17,422 nucleotides of DNA from an uncultured Collinsella sp. GTDB lineage: Bacteria; Actinomycetota; Coriobacteriia; Coriobacteriales; Coriobacteriaceae. The DNA is taken from assembly GCA_902493615.1 (NCBI GenBank), contig CABUQK010000033.1, forward strand, positions 1-17,422, read 5' to 3'. The translations under genes were made by a program, and so were the position numbers. Positions 7,130-13,876 of the stretch are shown piece by piece. The notes under the pieces are model-generated. The model saw nothing but the letters and a program-made list of their open reading frames with translations, did not search any database and was not told the origin of the DNA. Every line of letters starts with the position of its first letter. Within the stretch, counting starts at the first letter, position 1.

Positions 7130-7612
7130 TTAGCGCAACAGCTCGGTGAGGTTTCGCTTAAAACGAGCGCGGTCTTCGCTGGTAAATGCCGCCGGTCCGC
7201 GAGTGCGTCCGCCGGCGCGGCGCACCTTCTTTTCCTCGTGGCGAATAAACAGTTGCATGTCGATGGTCGCCTTGTCGTAGACGCGCCCGCGCACACCGAT
7301 TGCGGCGGCATCGCGGCCGAGCACCATGCTCGCCAAGCCAATGTCCTGCGTCACGACTACGTCGCCCGCCTGCAGGCGTTCGACAATGGCAAAGTCGGCG
7401 CTGTCGGCGCCCACGCTCACATCGAGCGTCGTGACCCAAAAGCCGCGTCGCGCGTGCTCGGCATCACGCGGGTCGTCGCGGCGAATGTGCCGTTCCAGGT
7501 TTTGCGTGCTGTTGCCGGCGATAACAACGGCGACGCCCGCCCGCCGCGCGCAATCAATCGACTCGCGCGTGACCGGGCAGGCGTCGGCATCAATAAAGAG
7601 CGTTCGCGGCAT
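7130..7612 (-). CDS. UPF0178 (YaiI/YqxD) family protein
   Basis: 160 aa, full length for the family. Conserved blocks are visible: FIDADACPV at the N-terminus (D8, D10), the N-S-T after the second strand, the GADSADFAI helix, GDVVVTQDIGLA, and the C-terminal GRTRGPAAFTSEDRARF. The fold is PIN/NYN-like with acidic residues that could bind metal, but the biochemical function of the family is not established. Its ATG directly abuts the stop codon of the HdeD-like gene (TAGATG), and no Shine-Dalgarno is visible before it, so translation probably depends on coupling to the upstream gene. Confidence 0.92.
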   Translation of the reverse strand: MPRTLFIDADACPVTRESIDCARRAGVAVVIAGNSTQNLERHIRRDDPRDAEHARRGFWVTTLDVSVGADSADFAIVERLQAGDVVVTQDIGLASMVLGRDAAAIGVRGRVYDKATIDMQLFIRHEEKKVRRAGGRTRGPAAFTSEDRARFKRNLTELLR

Positions 7613-8215
7613 CTAATGCACCAGTTTGCCAAATTGAATAGCGCGAACAATCAGCGTAACGCCAAACACCAGCAGCGCGGCGCCGCTAAAGATAACGAGC
7701 ATCTTGGCCGACCACAGCGGGTAGATGAACACGAACACGCCGGCGATGATGGAGAGCGCACCGCTCAGGATGGCGAGGGCGCGGTTGGACGAAAGCTCGG
7801 ACTCCAGAATGGACATGACACCTTCGACAATCCAGCCAAAGCCGGCCACGATAACCACCATCGTGGTGAGCGTCGCGGTCGAGAAGGCCTGGTTGCGCAG
7901 GATTATGACGCCGCCCAAGATAATGAGTAGGTTGGAGATGATGCTCGTCACGCGCCAGCCGGTGGGCAGCAGCGGCTCAAAAATGGCAGTGAACAGCCTG
8001 ATGGCAGCAGTGATTACAAAGTAAAAACCCAGGACAGTCATCAAAAAGACGAGGGACTTGGCGGGTGCAAAAAGCAGCGCGATGCCGGCGACGAGCGCCA
8101 AGACGCCCGTGATGGCGTAAATCCAGCGCACGGCCTTGACGGCCTTGCCTGCCATGCTTTTCTCGTCAAATCCAAACTGGCTCGATTTTTGGTCATCGTT
8201 CTTAAAGATGCCCAT
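7613..8215 (-). CDS. HdeD / DUF308 family membrane protein
   Basis: A 200-aa membrane protein with about six hydrophobic helices (roughly 30-50, 54-75, 87-105, 113-133, 143-163 and 168-190) after a polar 25-residue N-terminus. The helical-hairpin repeats and segments such as GVLALVAGIALL and GALSIIAGVFVFIYP are typical of HdeD-like proteins, linked to acid stress in E. coli. The role in this organism is unknown. AAGGAG precedes the ATG at ideal spacing. It forms a two-gene unit with the UPF0178 gene and is divergent from the nitroreductase gene. Confidence 0.88.
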   Translation of the reverse strand: MGIFKNDDQKSSQFGFDEKSMAGKAVKAVRWIYAITGVLALVAGIALLFAPAKSLVFLMTVLGFYFVITAAIRLFTAIFEPLLPTGWRVTSIISNLLIILGGVIILRNQAFSTATLTTMVVIVAGFGWIVEGVMSILESELSSNRALAILSGALSIIAGVFVFIYPLWSAKMLVIFSGAALLVFGVTLIVRAIQFGKLVH

Positions 8216-8403
8216 AATGTCTCCTTTCCGTGCGGCGTAAGCCTTGATCGTTACGACCAGTATCGCCTAAAGGCGCTGGCGTATGGGTCGGAGAGGGCGA
8301 AACGTAACCCAAAGGCCCCGAATTGTTTCCGTTGTTCCCCACGTTGCGATTTTCTATTCAACAGGTGTAGAACATTGCAGCCCTGTTCGTTATTGCCTAC
8401 GTT

Positions 8404-8422
8404 TTAGGTTAGATTTTCCTAA
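8404..8422. promoter_or_regulatory. DtxR/IdeR-like metal box upstream of the nitroreductase gene
   Basis: The 19-base TTAGGTTAGATTTTCCTAA agrees with the classical DtxR-box TTAGGTTAGCCTAACCTAA at 15 of 19 positions, including the entire first nine and last five bases. It lies 28 bases before the nitroreductase ATG. A weak promoter (TTGCAG 8375-8380, TACGTT 8399-8404) would place the box over the transcription start, a repressing position. Binding by an iron- or manganese-dependent repressor is inference. Confidence 0.5.
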
Positions 8423-8450
8423 GGACAATTGGCTTGTATTGGGGGTCCCT

Positions 8451-9122
8451 ATGAACGAAGCAGTTCCCGAGGCGCCGTCGAGTGTCGAATCGATGGCAGA
8501 GCAGGGTTGCGAAAAGCTCGGCTTGGAAGCGTTTGATGCGCTGGTCCGTCGTGCCCGTACGTGCCGCCGTTTTGACGAGTCCATGCGCGTGCCGCGTGAG
8601 TTTTTGCTCGAGCTGGCAGAGCTGGCTCACCTGACTCCCTGCGGCGCCAATGCTCAGCGTCTGCGTTTTCATGTGGTGAGCGGTGCAGAGGACTGCGCGC
8701 GTGTATTTGACGAGCTTGCATGGGCCGGTGCGCTCAAGGATTGGCCGGGTCCCGATGAGGGCGAGCGCCCGACCGGCTACATCGCGATTCTTGCCGAGCG
8801 CGCCGTTCCGGGTAAGTCCGCCGCTCCTATTACCGAGGTCGACACGGGCATTGCCGCGCAGACGATGATGCTCGCCGCCCGCAGCGCCACGCCCGAGGTG
8901 GCTGCCTGCATGTTCAAGGCCTTTACGCCCCACGCGATCGATGCCATGGGGCTCGATAGCGACAAGTATGAGCTCAAGCTGATCATGGCGTTTGGCGTTC
9001 CGGCCGAGACGCAGGTGATCGATGCGATCGATTCCAACCCCGACGGCTCAATTAATTACTGGCGCGACGAGGCGCAGGTGCACCACGTACCCAAGCGCCC
9101 GCTTGCCGACGTACTGGTGTAG
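8451..9122 (+). CDS. Nitroreductase-family flavoprotein
   Basis: 223 aa, within the small FMN-dependent nitroreductase range. Landmarks: an N-terminal RRARTCRRFDES with the arginines that contact the FMN phosphate, a PCGANAQRLRFHVV segment equivalent to the P-S-A-x-N-x-Q motif, and the central TEVDTGIAAQTMMLAA helix. The C-terminus (GFxxP-like AFGVPAE, then INYWRDE) also fits. The likely activity is NAD(P)H-dependent reduction of a nitro, quinone or flavin substrate; the true substrate is unknown. The frame is open upstream to 8283, but the ATG at 8451 is preferred because earlier residues are low-complexity and lie over the promoter and metal box. Its ribosome site is weak (GGGGG). A DtxR-like box sits in the leader. 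Confidence 0.85.
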   Translation: MNEAVPEAPSSVESMAEQGCEKLGLEAFDALVRRARTCRRFDESMRVPREFLLELAELAHLTPCGANAQRLRFHVVSGAEDCARVFDELAWAGALKDWPGPDEGERPTGYIAILAERAVPGKSAAPITEVDTGIAAQTMMLAARSATPEVAACMFKAFTPHAIDAMGLDSDKYELKLIMAFGVPAETQVIDAIDSNPDGSINYWRDEAQVHHVPKRPLADVLV

Positions 9123-9157
9123 CTGTGCGTCGTTGCGGTGCAATCCGGCGGCAAAAT

Positions 9158-9188
9158 CACCACAAAGGCTCCTGTCCCCTTTGTGGTG
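9158..9188. repeat. Perfect 11-bp inverted repeat between nitroreductase and phosphatase genes
   Basis: CACCACAAAGG (9158-9168) pairs perfectly with CCTTTGTGGTG (9178-9188) around a 9-base loop. No U-run follows, so a plain intrinsic terminator is unlikely. The form, a compact extragenic hairpin with a G-rich strand (AAAGGGGACAGG on the minus strand), recalls dispersed REP-like elements. Its copy number in the genome cannot be seen here. Confidence 0.6.
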
Positions 9189-9205
9189 GTACGAGGGGAG
9201 GGTGT

Positions 9206-9745
9206 GTGGCAGATTTGTATTTGGTGCGGCATGGGCAGACTGAGCTCAATGTGCAGAGCATTTTGCAGGGCTGGCACGATTCGCCGCTTACGGCGCGCGG
9301 GCGCGAGCAGGCGCTGGCGACGCGCGCGGCGTTTGAGGCGCGCGGCGTGGCCTTTGACCATGTGTATTCCTCGCCGTTGGGCCGGGCGCGGCATACGGCC
9401 GAGCTTATCGTTGACGAGGGCCGTTCCATTGAGCTGGTCGACCTGCGTGAGTGGCATTTTGGCTCGCTGGAGGGCACATCAAATCGCGAGATGCCGCCGC
9501 AGCCCTGGGGCGATTATCCGGTGGCCTTTGGCGGCGAGTCGGAAGTGCAGCTTCAGTCGCGCATGGTCGCGGCGCTGTCCCACATCATGGCCAGGCCGCA
9601 GCACGACTGTGTGCTGGCAGTCTCCCACGGCTCTTCCTGCCAGGAGTTTCTTGAGTATGTGACTGGCAGGGGAGAGCTACCCGACAACGGTGCCGTGCTT
9701 CATTTTGGCTATTGCGACGGTGCGTTTTCGCTCCTTGATTGGTAA
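9206..9745 (+). CDS. Histidine phosphatase (phosphoglycerate-mutase-like), first of a tandem pair
   Basis: A 179-aa branch-1 histidine phosphatase: LVRHGQT with the catalytic His at residue 9, SPLGRA (R60), LREWHFG (E82, the acid/base position) and VSHGSS with the second catalytic His at 141. These proteins remove phosphate from small metabolites through a phospho-histidine; the substrate is not predictable. The start is GTG at 9206. It follows GGGGAGG (9195-9201) at a tight 4-base gap and gives an N-terminus (MADLYLVRHG) that aligns with its neighbour's MNKDLYLVRHG. The frame is open further upstream, but that part crosses the hairpin at 9158-9188. The next gene begins 17 bases after the stop. 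Confidence 0.88.
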   Translation: MADLYLVRHGQTELNVQSILQGWHDSPLTARGREQALATRAAFEARGVAFDHVYSSPLGRARHTAELIVDEGRSIELVDLREWHFGSLEGTSNREMPPQPWGDYPVAFGGESEVQLQSRMVAALSHIMARPQHDCVLAVSHGSSCQEFLEYVTGRGELPDNGAVLHFGYCDGAFSLLDW

Positions 9746-9762
9746 CGAACGAAAGGACCCCT

Positions 9763-10398
9763 ATGAATAAAGACCTGTATCTGGTTCGTCATGGGCAGAC
9801 AATATTCAACCTTAAGCGCATTATTCAGGGTTGGAGTGACTCGCCGCTCACGCAGCTGGGATGCGACCAGGCGGCGCGTGCCGGCATGTTCTTACGTGCG
9901 CGCGGCATTGAACCCGATCATGCCTACACCTCCACACTTCATCGCACCGAGCAGACTATCGCCAACCTGTGGCCGGGCTTGGCGTACGAGCGCCTGGACG
10001 GTCTGCGTGAGTGGTTCTTTGGCGACTTTGAGGCCGAGCGCGTGATGCTTATGCCCGAGCGCCCGTGGCGAGATTTCTATCGTCAGTTTGGCGGCGAGGG
10101 CCAGATGCAGGTGCGCGAGCGCATGGCGGCGACGATAACCGATCTTATGCGACGTCCGGACCACGAGTGTGTGCTCGCGGTGAGCCACGGTTCGGCTATC
10201 AAGGAGTTTTTGGACCACGTGCGGGGCGCGGCGGCCGACGAGCGCGAACGCGTGCCGGGCAACTGCTCAGTGCTGCATTTTGCGTTTGACGATGCGGCCG
10301 ATACGTTTGAACTGGTCGAAGTCTTTACGCAGGAAGACTACGCGCGCGAGCTGGGGCTTGAACCGCTCGTGGCTACTGCGGGTCCGCAGCGCGGATAA
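9763..10398 (+). CDS. Histidine phosphatase (phosphoglycerate-mutase-like), second of a tandem pair
   Basis: 211 aa, clearly paralogous to the gene before it: both share DLYLVRHGQT, I-x-QGW-x-DSPLT, LREW-x-FG-x-x-E and C-VLAVSHGS. Catalytic positions are H10, R61, E83 and H142. It is about 30 residues longer, with an inserted segment around 155-167 and a C-terminal tail (EVFTQEDYARELGLE). The start is fixed by GAAAGGA before the ATG. The frame is open eight codons further upstream, overlapping the first gene. Co-transcribed with the first copy and followed by a strong terminator. Substrate unknown. Confidence 0.9.
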   Translation: MNKDLYLVRHGQTIFNLKRIIQGWSDSPLTQLGCDQAARAGMFLRARGIEPDHAYTSTLHRTEQTIANLWPGLAYERLDGLREWFFGDFEAERVMLMPERPWRDFYRQFGGEGQMQVRERMAATITDLMRRPDHECVLAVSHGSAIKEFLDHVRGAAADERERVPGNCSVLHFAFDDAADTFELVEVFTQEDYARELGLEPLVATAGPQRG

Positions 10399-10445
10399 CG
10401 CGAGCGCGGCGGCACGGGTCGTCGGCATAACTTCTCGACGCAAAA

Positions 10446-10482
10446 GGGGCGGAGATGCATGTACCTGCTGCATCTCCGCCCC
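10446..10482. terminator. Bidirectional terminator between convergent genes
   Basis: A perfect 14-bp stem (10446-10459 with 10469-10482) and a 9-base loop. On the plus strand it is followed by CTGTTTGTT. On the minus strand it is followed by TTTTGCG. It lies between the stop of the second phosphatase (10398) and the stop of the DUF1015-like gene (10528), serving both directions. Confidence 0.88.
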
Positions 10483-10527
10483 CTGTTTGTTGGGCTGCCG
10501 ATTTTTGTGCTGGACGGTCTGGTCTTG

Positions 10528-11208
10528 CTAGAACCGCGCGACCTGGTGCGTGAGCAGACCCGTCGGAACCTGCGCCGCGCCGCCGCTGACCTGCGCGGCG
10601 GGGAAGAGCGCAGCTACGGCAAAGTTGAACGGCTCTTTGCCCGTGTAGGTGCCGGCGGCACGTGCACCGTCGGCCAGGAGCTGTGATGCCTCGACTAGTG
10701 CGACAGCGTAGGCAGGGTCGTCGGCCAGTGCCGGCTCCGGCGCCTGGTCGAGCATGGCGCGGATGGCCCCGACGGCGTCCTCGCGCTTGACCTCCCACAC
10801 GCGGTGCGTAATGCCGGCGGGGTCGGTGACGGCATAGAGTGAAGCGCCCTCTTTTGCGGCGCCGAGGATGATATCCATGACGGGAGAGGCTTCGTAGACA
10901 AGCGTTACGGGACGGGGCTGTACCTTGAGGTCGGCGATTGCGCGCGCAGCGGCGGTCGTATCGGCGGCAACCGCGTCGCCGCCCGCCAGCGCACCAACCG
11001 GGCAGATCGCCACGACACCCGTCACACGTCCCGGCTCGCCCGAGCATTCGTACACGTAATACGCCGCACCCGGGTCCTTGAGCATCAGACCATCGGCAAG
11101 GGCTCCGCGCAGAGCATCGTTGCCGCTCAGGATGCTGCCCATTGCAGGCAGCGCCTCGAGCACGCGGTCCTGAGCCGGGCGGATGCAGGGAAACGGAAGT
11201 GCTTTCAT
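10528..11208 (-). CDS. Condensed DUF1015-like protein
   Basis: 226 aa. The N-terminus (MKALPFPCIRPAQDRVLEALPA) and the order of later blocks resemble DUF1015 proteins: AYYVYECSGEPGRVTGVVAICPV, PVTLVYEASPVMDIIL and AVTDPAGITHRVWEV. DUF1015 proteins are usually about 400 aa and often sit beside serine-biosynthesis genes. Here the protein is about half length. The signature A-D-G-H-H-R loop is not recognisable: the matching place reads LADDPAYAVALVEA, so a catalytic or binding role based on that loop may be lost. The reading frame itself is intact, with AGGA before the ATG. It starts 39 bases after the M20 peptidase stop and is probably co-transcribed with it. The family function is not established. 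Confidence 0.65.
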   Translation of the reverse strand: MKALPFPCIRPAQDRVLEALPAMGSILSGNDALRGALADGLMLKDPGAAYYVYECSGEPGRVTGVVAICPVGALAGGDAVAADTTAAARAIADLKVQPRPVTLVYEASPVMDIILGAAKEGASLYAVTDPAGITHRVWEVKREDAVGAIRAMLDQAPEPALADDPAYAVALVEASQLLADGARAAGTYTGKEPFNFAVAALFPAAQVSGGAAQVPTGLLTHQVARF

Positions 11209-11247
11209 GGGCGGTCCTAACGCACGAGTCGGTTTGTTCGCGGCTTA

Positions 11248-12465
11248 TTATGCCCCAACTTGGCCGCTCGCGTCCCAGAGCACGTTATCGGCGAGCGCGA
11301 TTAGCACCTGCTGACAACGAACGATATCGGCGTGGGGCACATATTCGTTGGGCTTGTGCGCGAGCGCGAGCGACCCGGGACCGTAGCTCATGCAATTGCG
11401 GTTACCTGTCTTGCCGGCAATGACGGCGGTGTCGGTGTAGCCGGTAAAGAAGCCGACGGTCGTGTCCGCGTCCGTCACGTCATCGGCGGCACGCTTGAGC
11501 GCTGCTAGAAGAGGGTTCGGGTCGCGCTCGATGGCGGGGCGGTCGCCCGTTACGGTGTAGCTGCCATGGCAACCGGGAACGGCGGCTTCGGCGACGGCGA
11601 TGGCCTGCTCTACCATGCGCGTCGCGGCGGCCGTATCGGTCGGCGGGGTCAGGCGCATGTCGACCCAGACTTTGGCGCGGTCGGGTACGACGTAGGGGCG
11701 ATATCCGCCCTCGATTTGGCCAAACGTGATGGTCGAAGGCCCCAGCTCATCGTGCGCGGGCAGCGCCATAAACGCGCGACGGAGCGAACACACGACCTCG
11801 GCCATGGCAGCGACGGCATCCGCGCCCTTCCAGGGCTGGCTCGCATGCGCCGTCACGCCAGTCATTTCAATCTCGAACCACGTACGCCCCTTGTGCGCCA
11901 CCTGGATCTGTCCGTCGGTGGGCTCGGTGTCCAGCACCCATTCACGCGAGCCGACCCAGCCAGCATCGATCGTGGCCTCTGAGCCGCGCATAAAGTCCTC
12001 CTCGTCGACCGAGCAAATGAGTGAGAAGCCACGGCGGGGCAGCTTGCCTTCTGCCGCCACGCGCTCGAGCGTATGGACCAGTGCGGCAATGGCGCAGGCC
12101 AGGCCACCCTTCATATCGCAGGCACCGCGGCCATAGAGTTTATCGTTGCGCACGATCGCTCCGAGCGGCGGAATGTCCGCGTCCCAGCCATCGCCCAGTG
12201 TAACGGTATCCATATGGCAGATATAGACGAGCCGTGGCTCGTCGCTCAGTCCCGGCACGGTGACCATAAGGTTGCGGCGCCCGGGCAGCACCTCGAGTTC
12301 CTCAACCTGCACGGCATCGAGTACCGGATGGCTCAGCTGCGCCAACCGTTCCTCAACCAACGCTTTGATATAGCGTTCAATCGCGCCCTCATACGCACCT
12401 GGGTCGGAACTGTCGATCCGCACGAGCCCTTGCGTAAGCCGCCAGGCAAAATCTGTATCAACCAT
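11248..12465 (-). CDS. M20-family metallopeptidase / deacylase (ArgE/DapE-like)
   Basis: A 405-aa di-zinc hydrolase. Metal ligands and catalytic residues are in place: H84 and D86 in CHMDTV, D117 in GRGACDMKGG, E155/E156 in SVDEED, D179/E181 in VLDTEPTDG and H370 near the C-terminus (LALAHKPNE). The inserted dimerisation domain (about 185-300) has the typical TGVTAHASQP (H207). The family removes acyl groups or cleaves small peptides; relation to succinyl-diaminopimelate desuccinylase and acetylornithine deacetylase is clear, but the substrate is not. The ATG at 12465 has GAGGTG upstream and starts the conserved region. The frame continues to 12612, but that part crosses the serA terminator. 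It has its own transcript, probably with the DUF1015-like gene. Confidence 0.9.
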   Translation of the reverse strand: MVDTDFAWRLTQGLVRIDSSDPGAYEGAIERYIKALVEERLAQLSHPVLDAVQVEELEVLPGRRNLMVTVPGLSDEPRLVYICHMDTVTLGDGWDADIPPLGAIVRNDKLYGRGACDMKGGLACAIAALVHTLERVAAEGKLPRRGFSLICSVDEEDFMRGSEATIDAGWVGSREWVLDTEPTDGQIQVAHKGRTWFEIEMTGVTAHASQPWKGADAVAAMAEVVCSLRRAFMALPAHDELGPSTITFGQIEGGYRPYVVPDRAKVWVDMRLTPPTDTAAATRMVEQAIAVAEAAVPGCHGSYTVTGDRPAIERDPNPLLAALKRAADDVTDADTTVGFFTGYTDTAVIAGKTGNRNCMSYGPGSLALAHKPNEYVPHADIVRCQQVLIALADNVLWDASGQVGA

Positions 12466-12543
12466 AGGCACCTCACAGATAGTTAGGTCAACATACAGAT
12501 TGTATGCCAAGAAGCGGCTCGGTGCATTTAATGGAGCGCTCAC

Positions 12544-12579
12544 AAAAACGGGGGCGCCTCTCGTGCGAAAGGCACCCCC
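12544..12579 (-). terminator. Intrinsic terminator of the serC-serA operon
   Basis: A G+C-rich hairpin pairs 12550-12559 with 12570-12579 (one C-A mismatch). It is followed on the minus strand by five Ts (12544-12548). It begins 63 bases past the serA stop codon and separates serC-serA from the M20 gene downstream. Confidence 0.85.
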
Positions 12580-12642
12580 GCGGGCATTCAATGTCAGTGA
12601 CGGGCAGGCCACATGGGGAGCTGCCCGTCAGGTCAGTCGGCG

Positions 12643-13806
12643 CTACTTGATCACGCGCACGCGATACATCGACGGAATCTGCTTGAGCGCCTCGATGGTG
12701 CTGCTGTCCAGGTGCTCATCGGTGTCGAACATGGTGTAGGCGTTCTCGCCGGCGGACTCGTTGGTCATACGCTGCACGTTGGCGTTGTCTTTGGCCAGGA
12801 TTGCCGTGATCTGGCCGATCATGTTGGGCACGTTGGCGTGCAGGCAGGCGATGCGGCTTGCGGCGCGCGCCTTGCCCATGCTGCAGGCAGGATAGTTGAC
12901 GCTGTGCGCGATATTGCCGTTCTCCAGGTAATCCTTGAGCTCGCTGATGGCCATGTCGGCGCAGTTGGCCTCGGCTTCGCCGGTGCCGGCGCCCGAGTGC
13001 GTGGTGATAAACGTATTGGGCATCTTGACCGTCTTGGGCGTGGCGAAGTCGCAGCTAAACCAGCTGAGCTTGCCCTCGCGCAGGGCGGCGTCGACGGCGT
13101 CCTCGTCAATGATGGTTTCGCGTGCGTAGTTGATGAGCACGGCGTCGGGTGCCAGCAGGTTAATCTGCTCGGTGCTGATCATGCCGATGGTGTCGGCCTT
13201 GCTGGGCACGTGCACCGTGAGGTAATCGCAGCCGCGGCAGAGATCCTCGAGCGTGCCCACGCGCTGCACCTCGCGGCTCAGCACCCACGCGTGCTCGACG
13301 GAAATGAACGGATCGTAGCCGTAGACGTCCATGCCCAGGTCGACGCAGGCGTTGGCGACCTTGGAGCCTACGTTGCCCAGACCGATGACGCCGATGCGCT
13401 TGCCCTTGAGCTCGCGGCCCACAAAGGCCTTCTTGGCCTTTTCGGCATCGACCTGAATCTCGGGATCATCGGCGTTGTCGCGCACCCAGTTCATCGACTG
13501 CACCACGCCGCGGCTCGAAAGCACCAGCATGCCCAGGACGAGCTCCTTGACGGCGTTGCTGTTGGCGCCGGGGGAGTTAAAGACGACGACGCCCTTCTTG
13601 GCGTACTCCTCGACGGGAATGTTGTTGACGCCGGCGCCGCAGCGGGCGATAGCGCGGATGCCCTCGGGCAGCTTGTAGCCGTGCAGGTCGGTGGAGCGCA
13701 TCAGAATGGCGTCGGCCTCCTCGGTGGTGCTTACAAACTCGTAGCCCTCGCCAAACTCGACTTTGCCGTCCTTAGTGATGTCGTCGATGGTCTTAATCTT
13801 ACGCAT
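12643..13806 (-). CDS. serA: D-3-phosphoglycerate dehydrogenase
   Basis: Oxidises 3-phosphoglycerate to 3-phosphohydroxypyruvate with NAD+, the first step of serine synthesis. 387 aa: a split substrate domain (1-100 and about 285-315), a Rossmann domain with GLGNVG (142-147) and the NAD-ribose Asp (D165), catalytic R229 in NYARE and H270 in TTHSGAG. A C-terminal ACT domain (about 317-387) may bind serine. The usual DVFxxEP segment with the catalytic Glu is replaced by CDFATPKTVKMP, as in the short SerA subclass; I see no Glu in that position. AAGGAG precedes the ATG. It lies 70 bases after serC in the same operon, with a small hairpin right at the serC stop (13861-13877), and ends at a terminator. 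Confidence 0.95.
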   Translation of the reverse strand: MRKIKTIDDITKDGKVEFGEGYEFVSTTEEADAILMRSTDLHGYKLPEGIRAIARCGAGVNNIPVEEYAKKGVVVFNSPGANSNAVKELVLGMLVLSSRGVVQSMNWVRDNADDPEIQVDAEKAKKAFVGRELKGKRIGVIGLGNVGSKVANACVDLGMDVYGYDPFISVEHAWVLSREVQRVGTLEDLCRGCDYLTVHVPSKADTIGMISTEQINLLAPDAVLINYARETIIDEDAVDAALREGKLSWFSCDFATPKTVKMPNTFITTHSGAGTGEAEANCADMAISELKDYLENGNIAHSVNYPACSMGKARAASRIACLHANVPNMIGQITAILAKDNANVQRMTNESAGENAYTMFDTDEHLDSSTIEALKQIPSMYRVRVIK

Positions 13807-13876
13807 GGAAAAACTCCTTAGCAGGTTTGGTTTAAACAGGTGGTTTGAAGTGGCTGGTCGGCCCGCGCGTTGCGGG

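Noticed and set aside
7064..7930. Plus-strand open frame opposite the UPF0178 and HdeD-like genes
   Set aside because: It spans two real genes on the other strand and has no recognisable domain or start signal.
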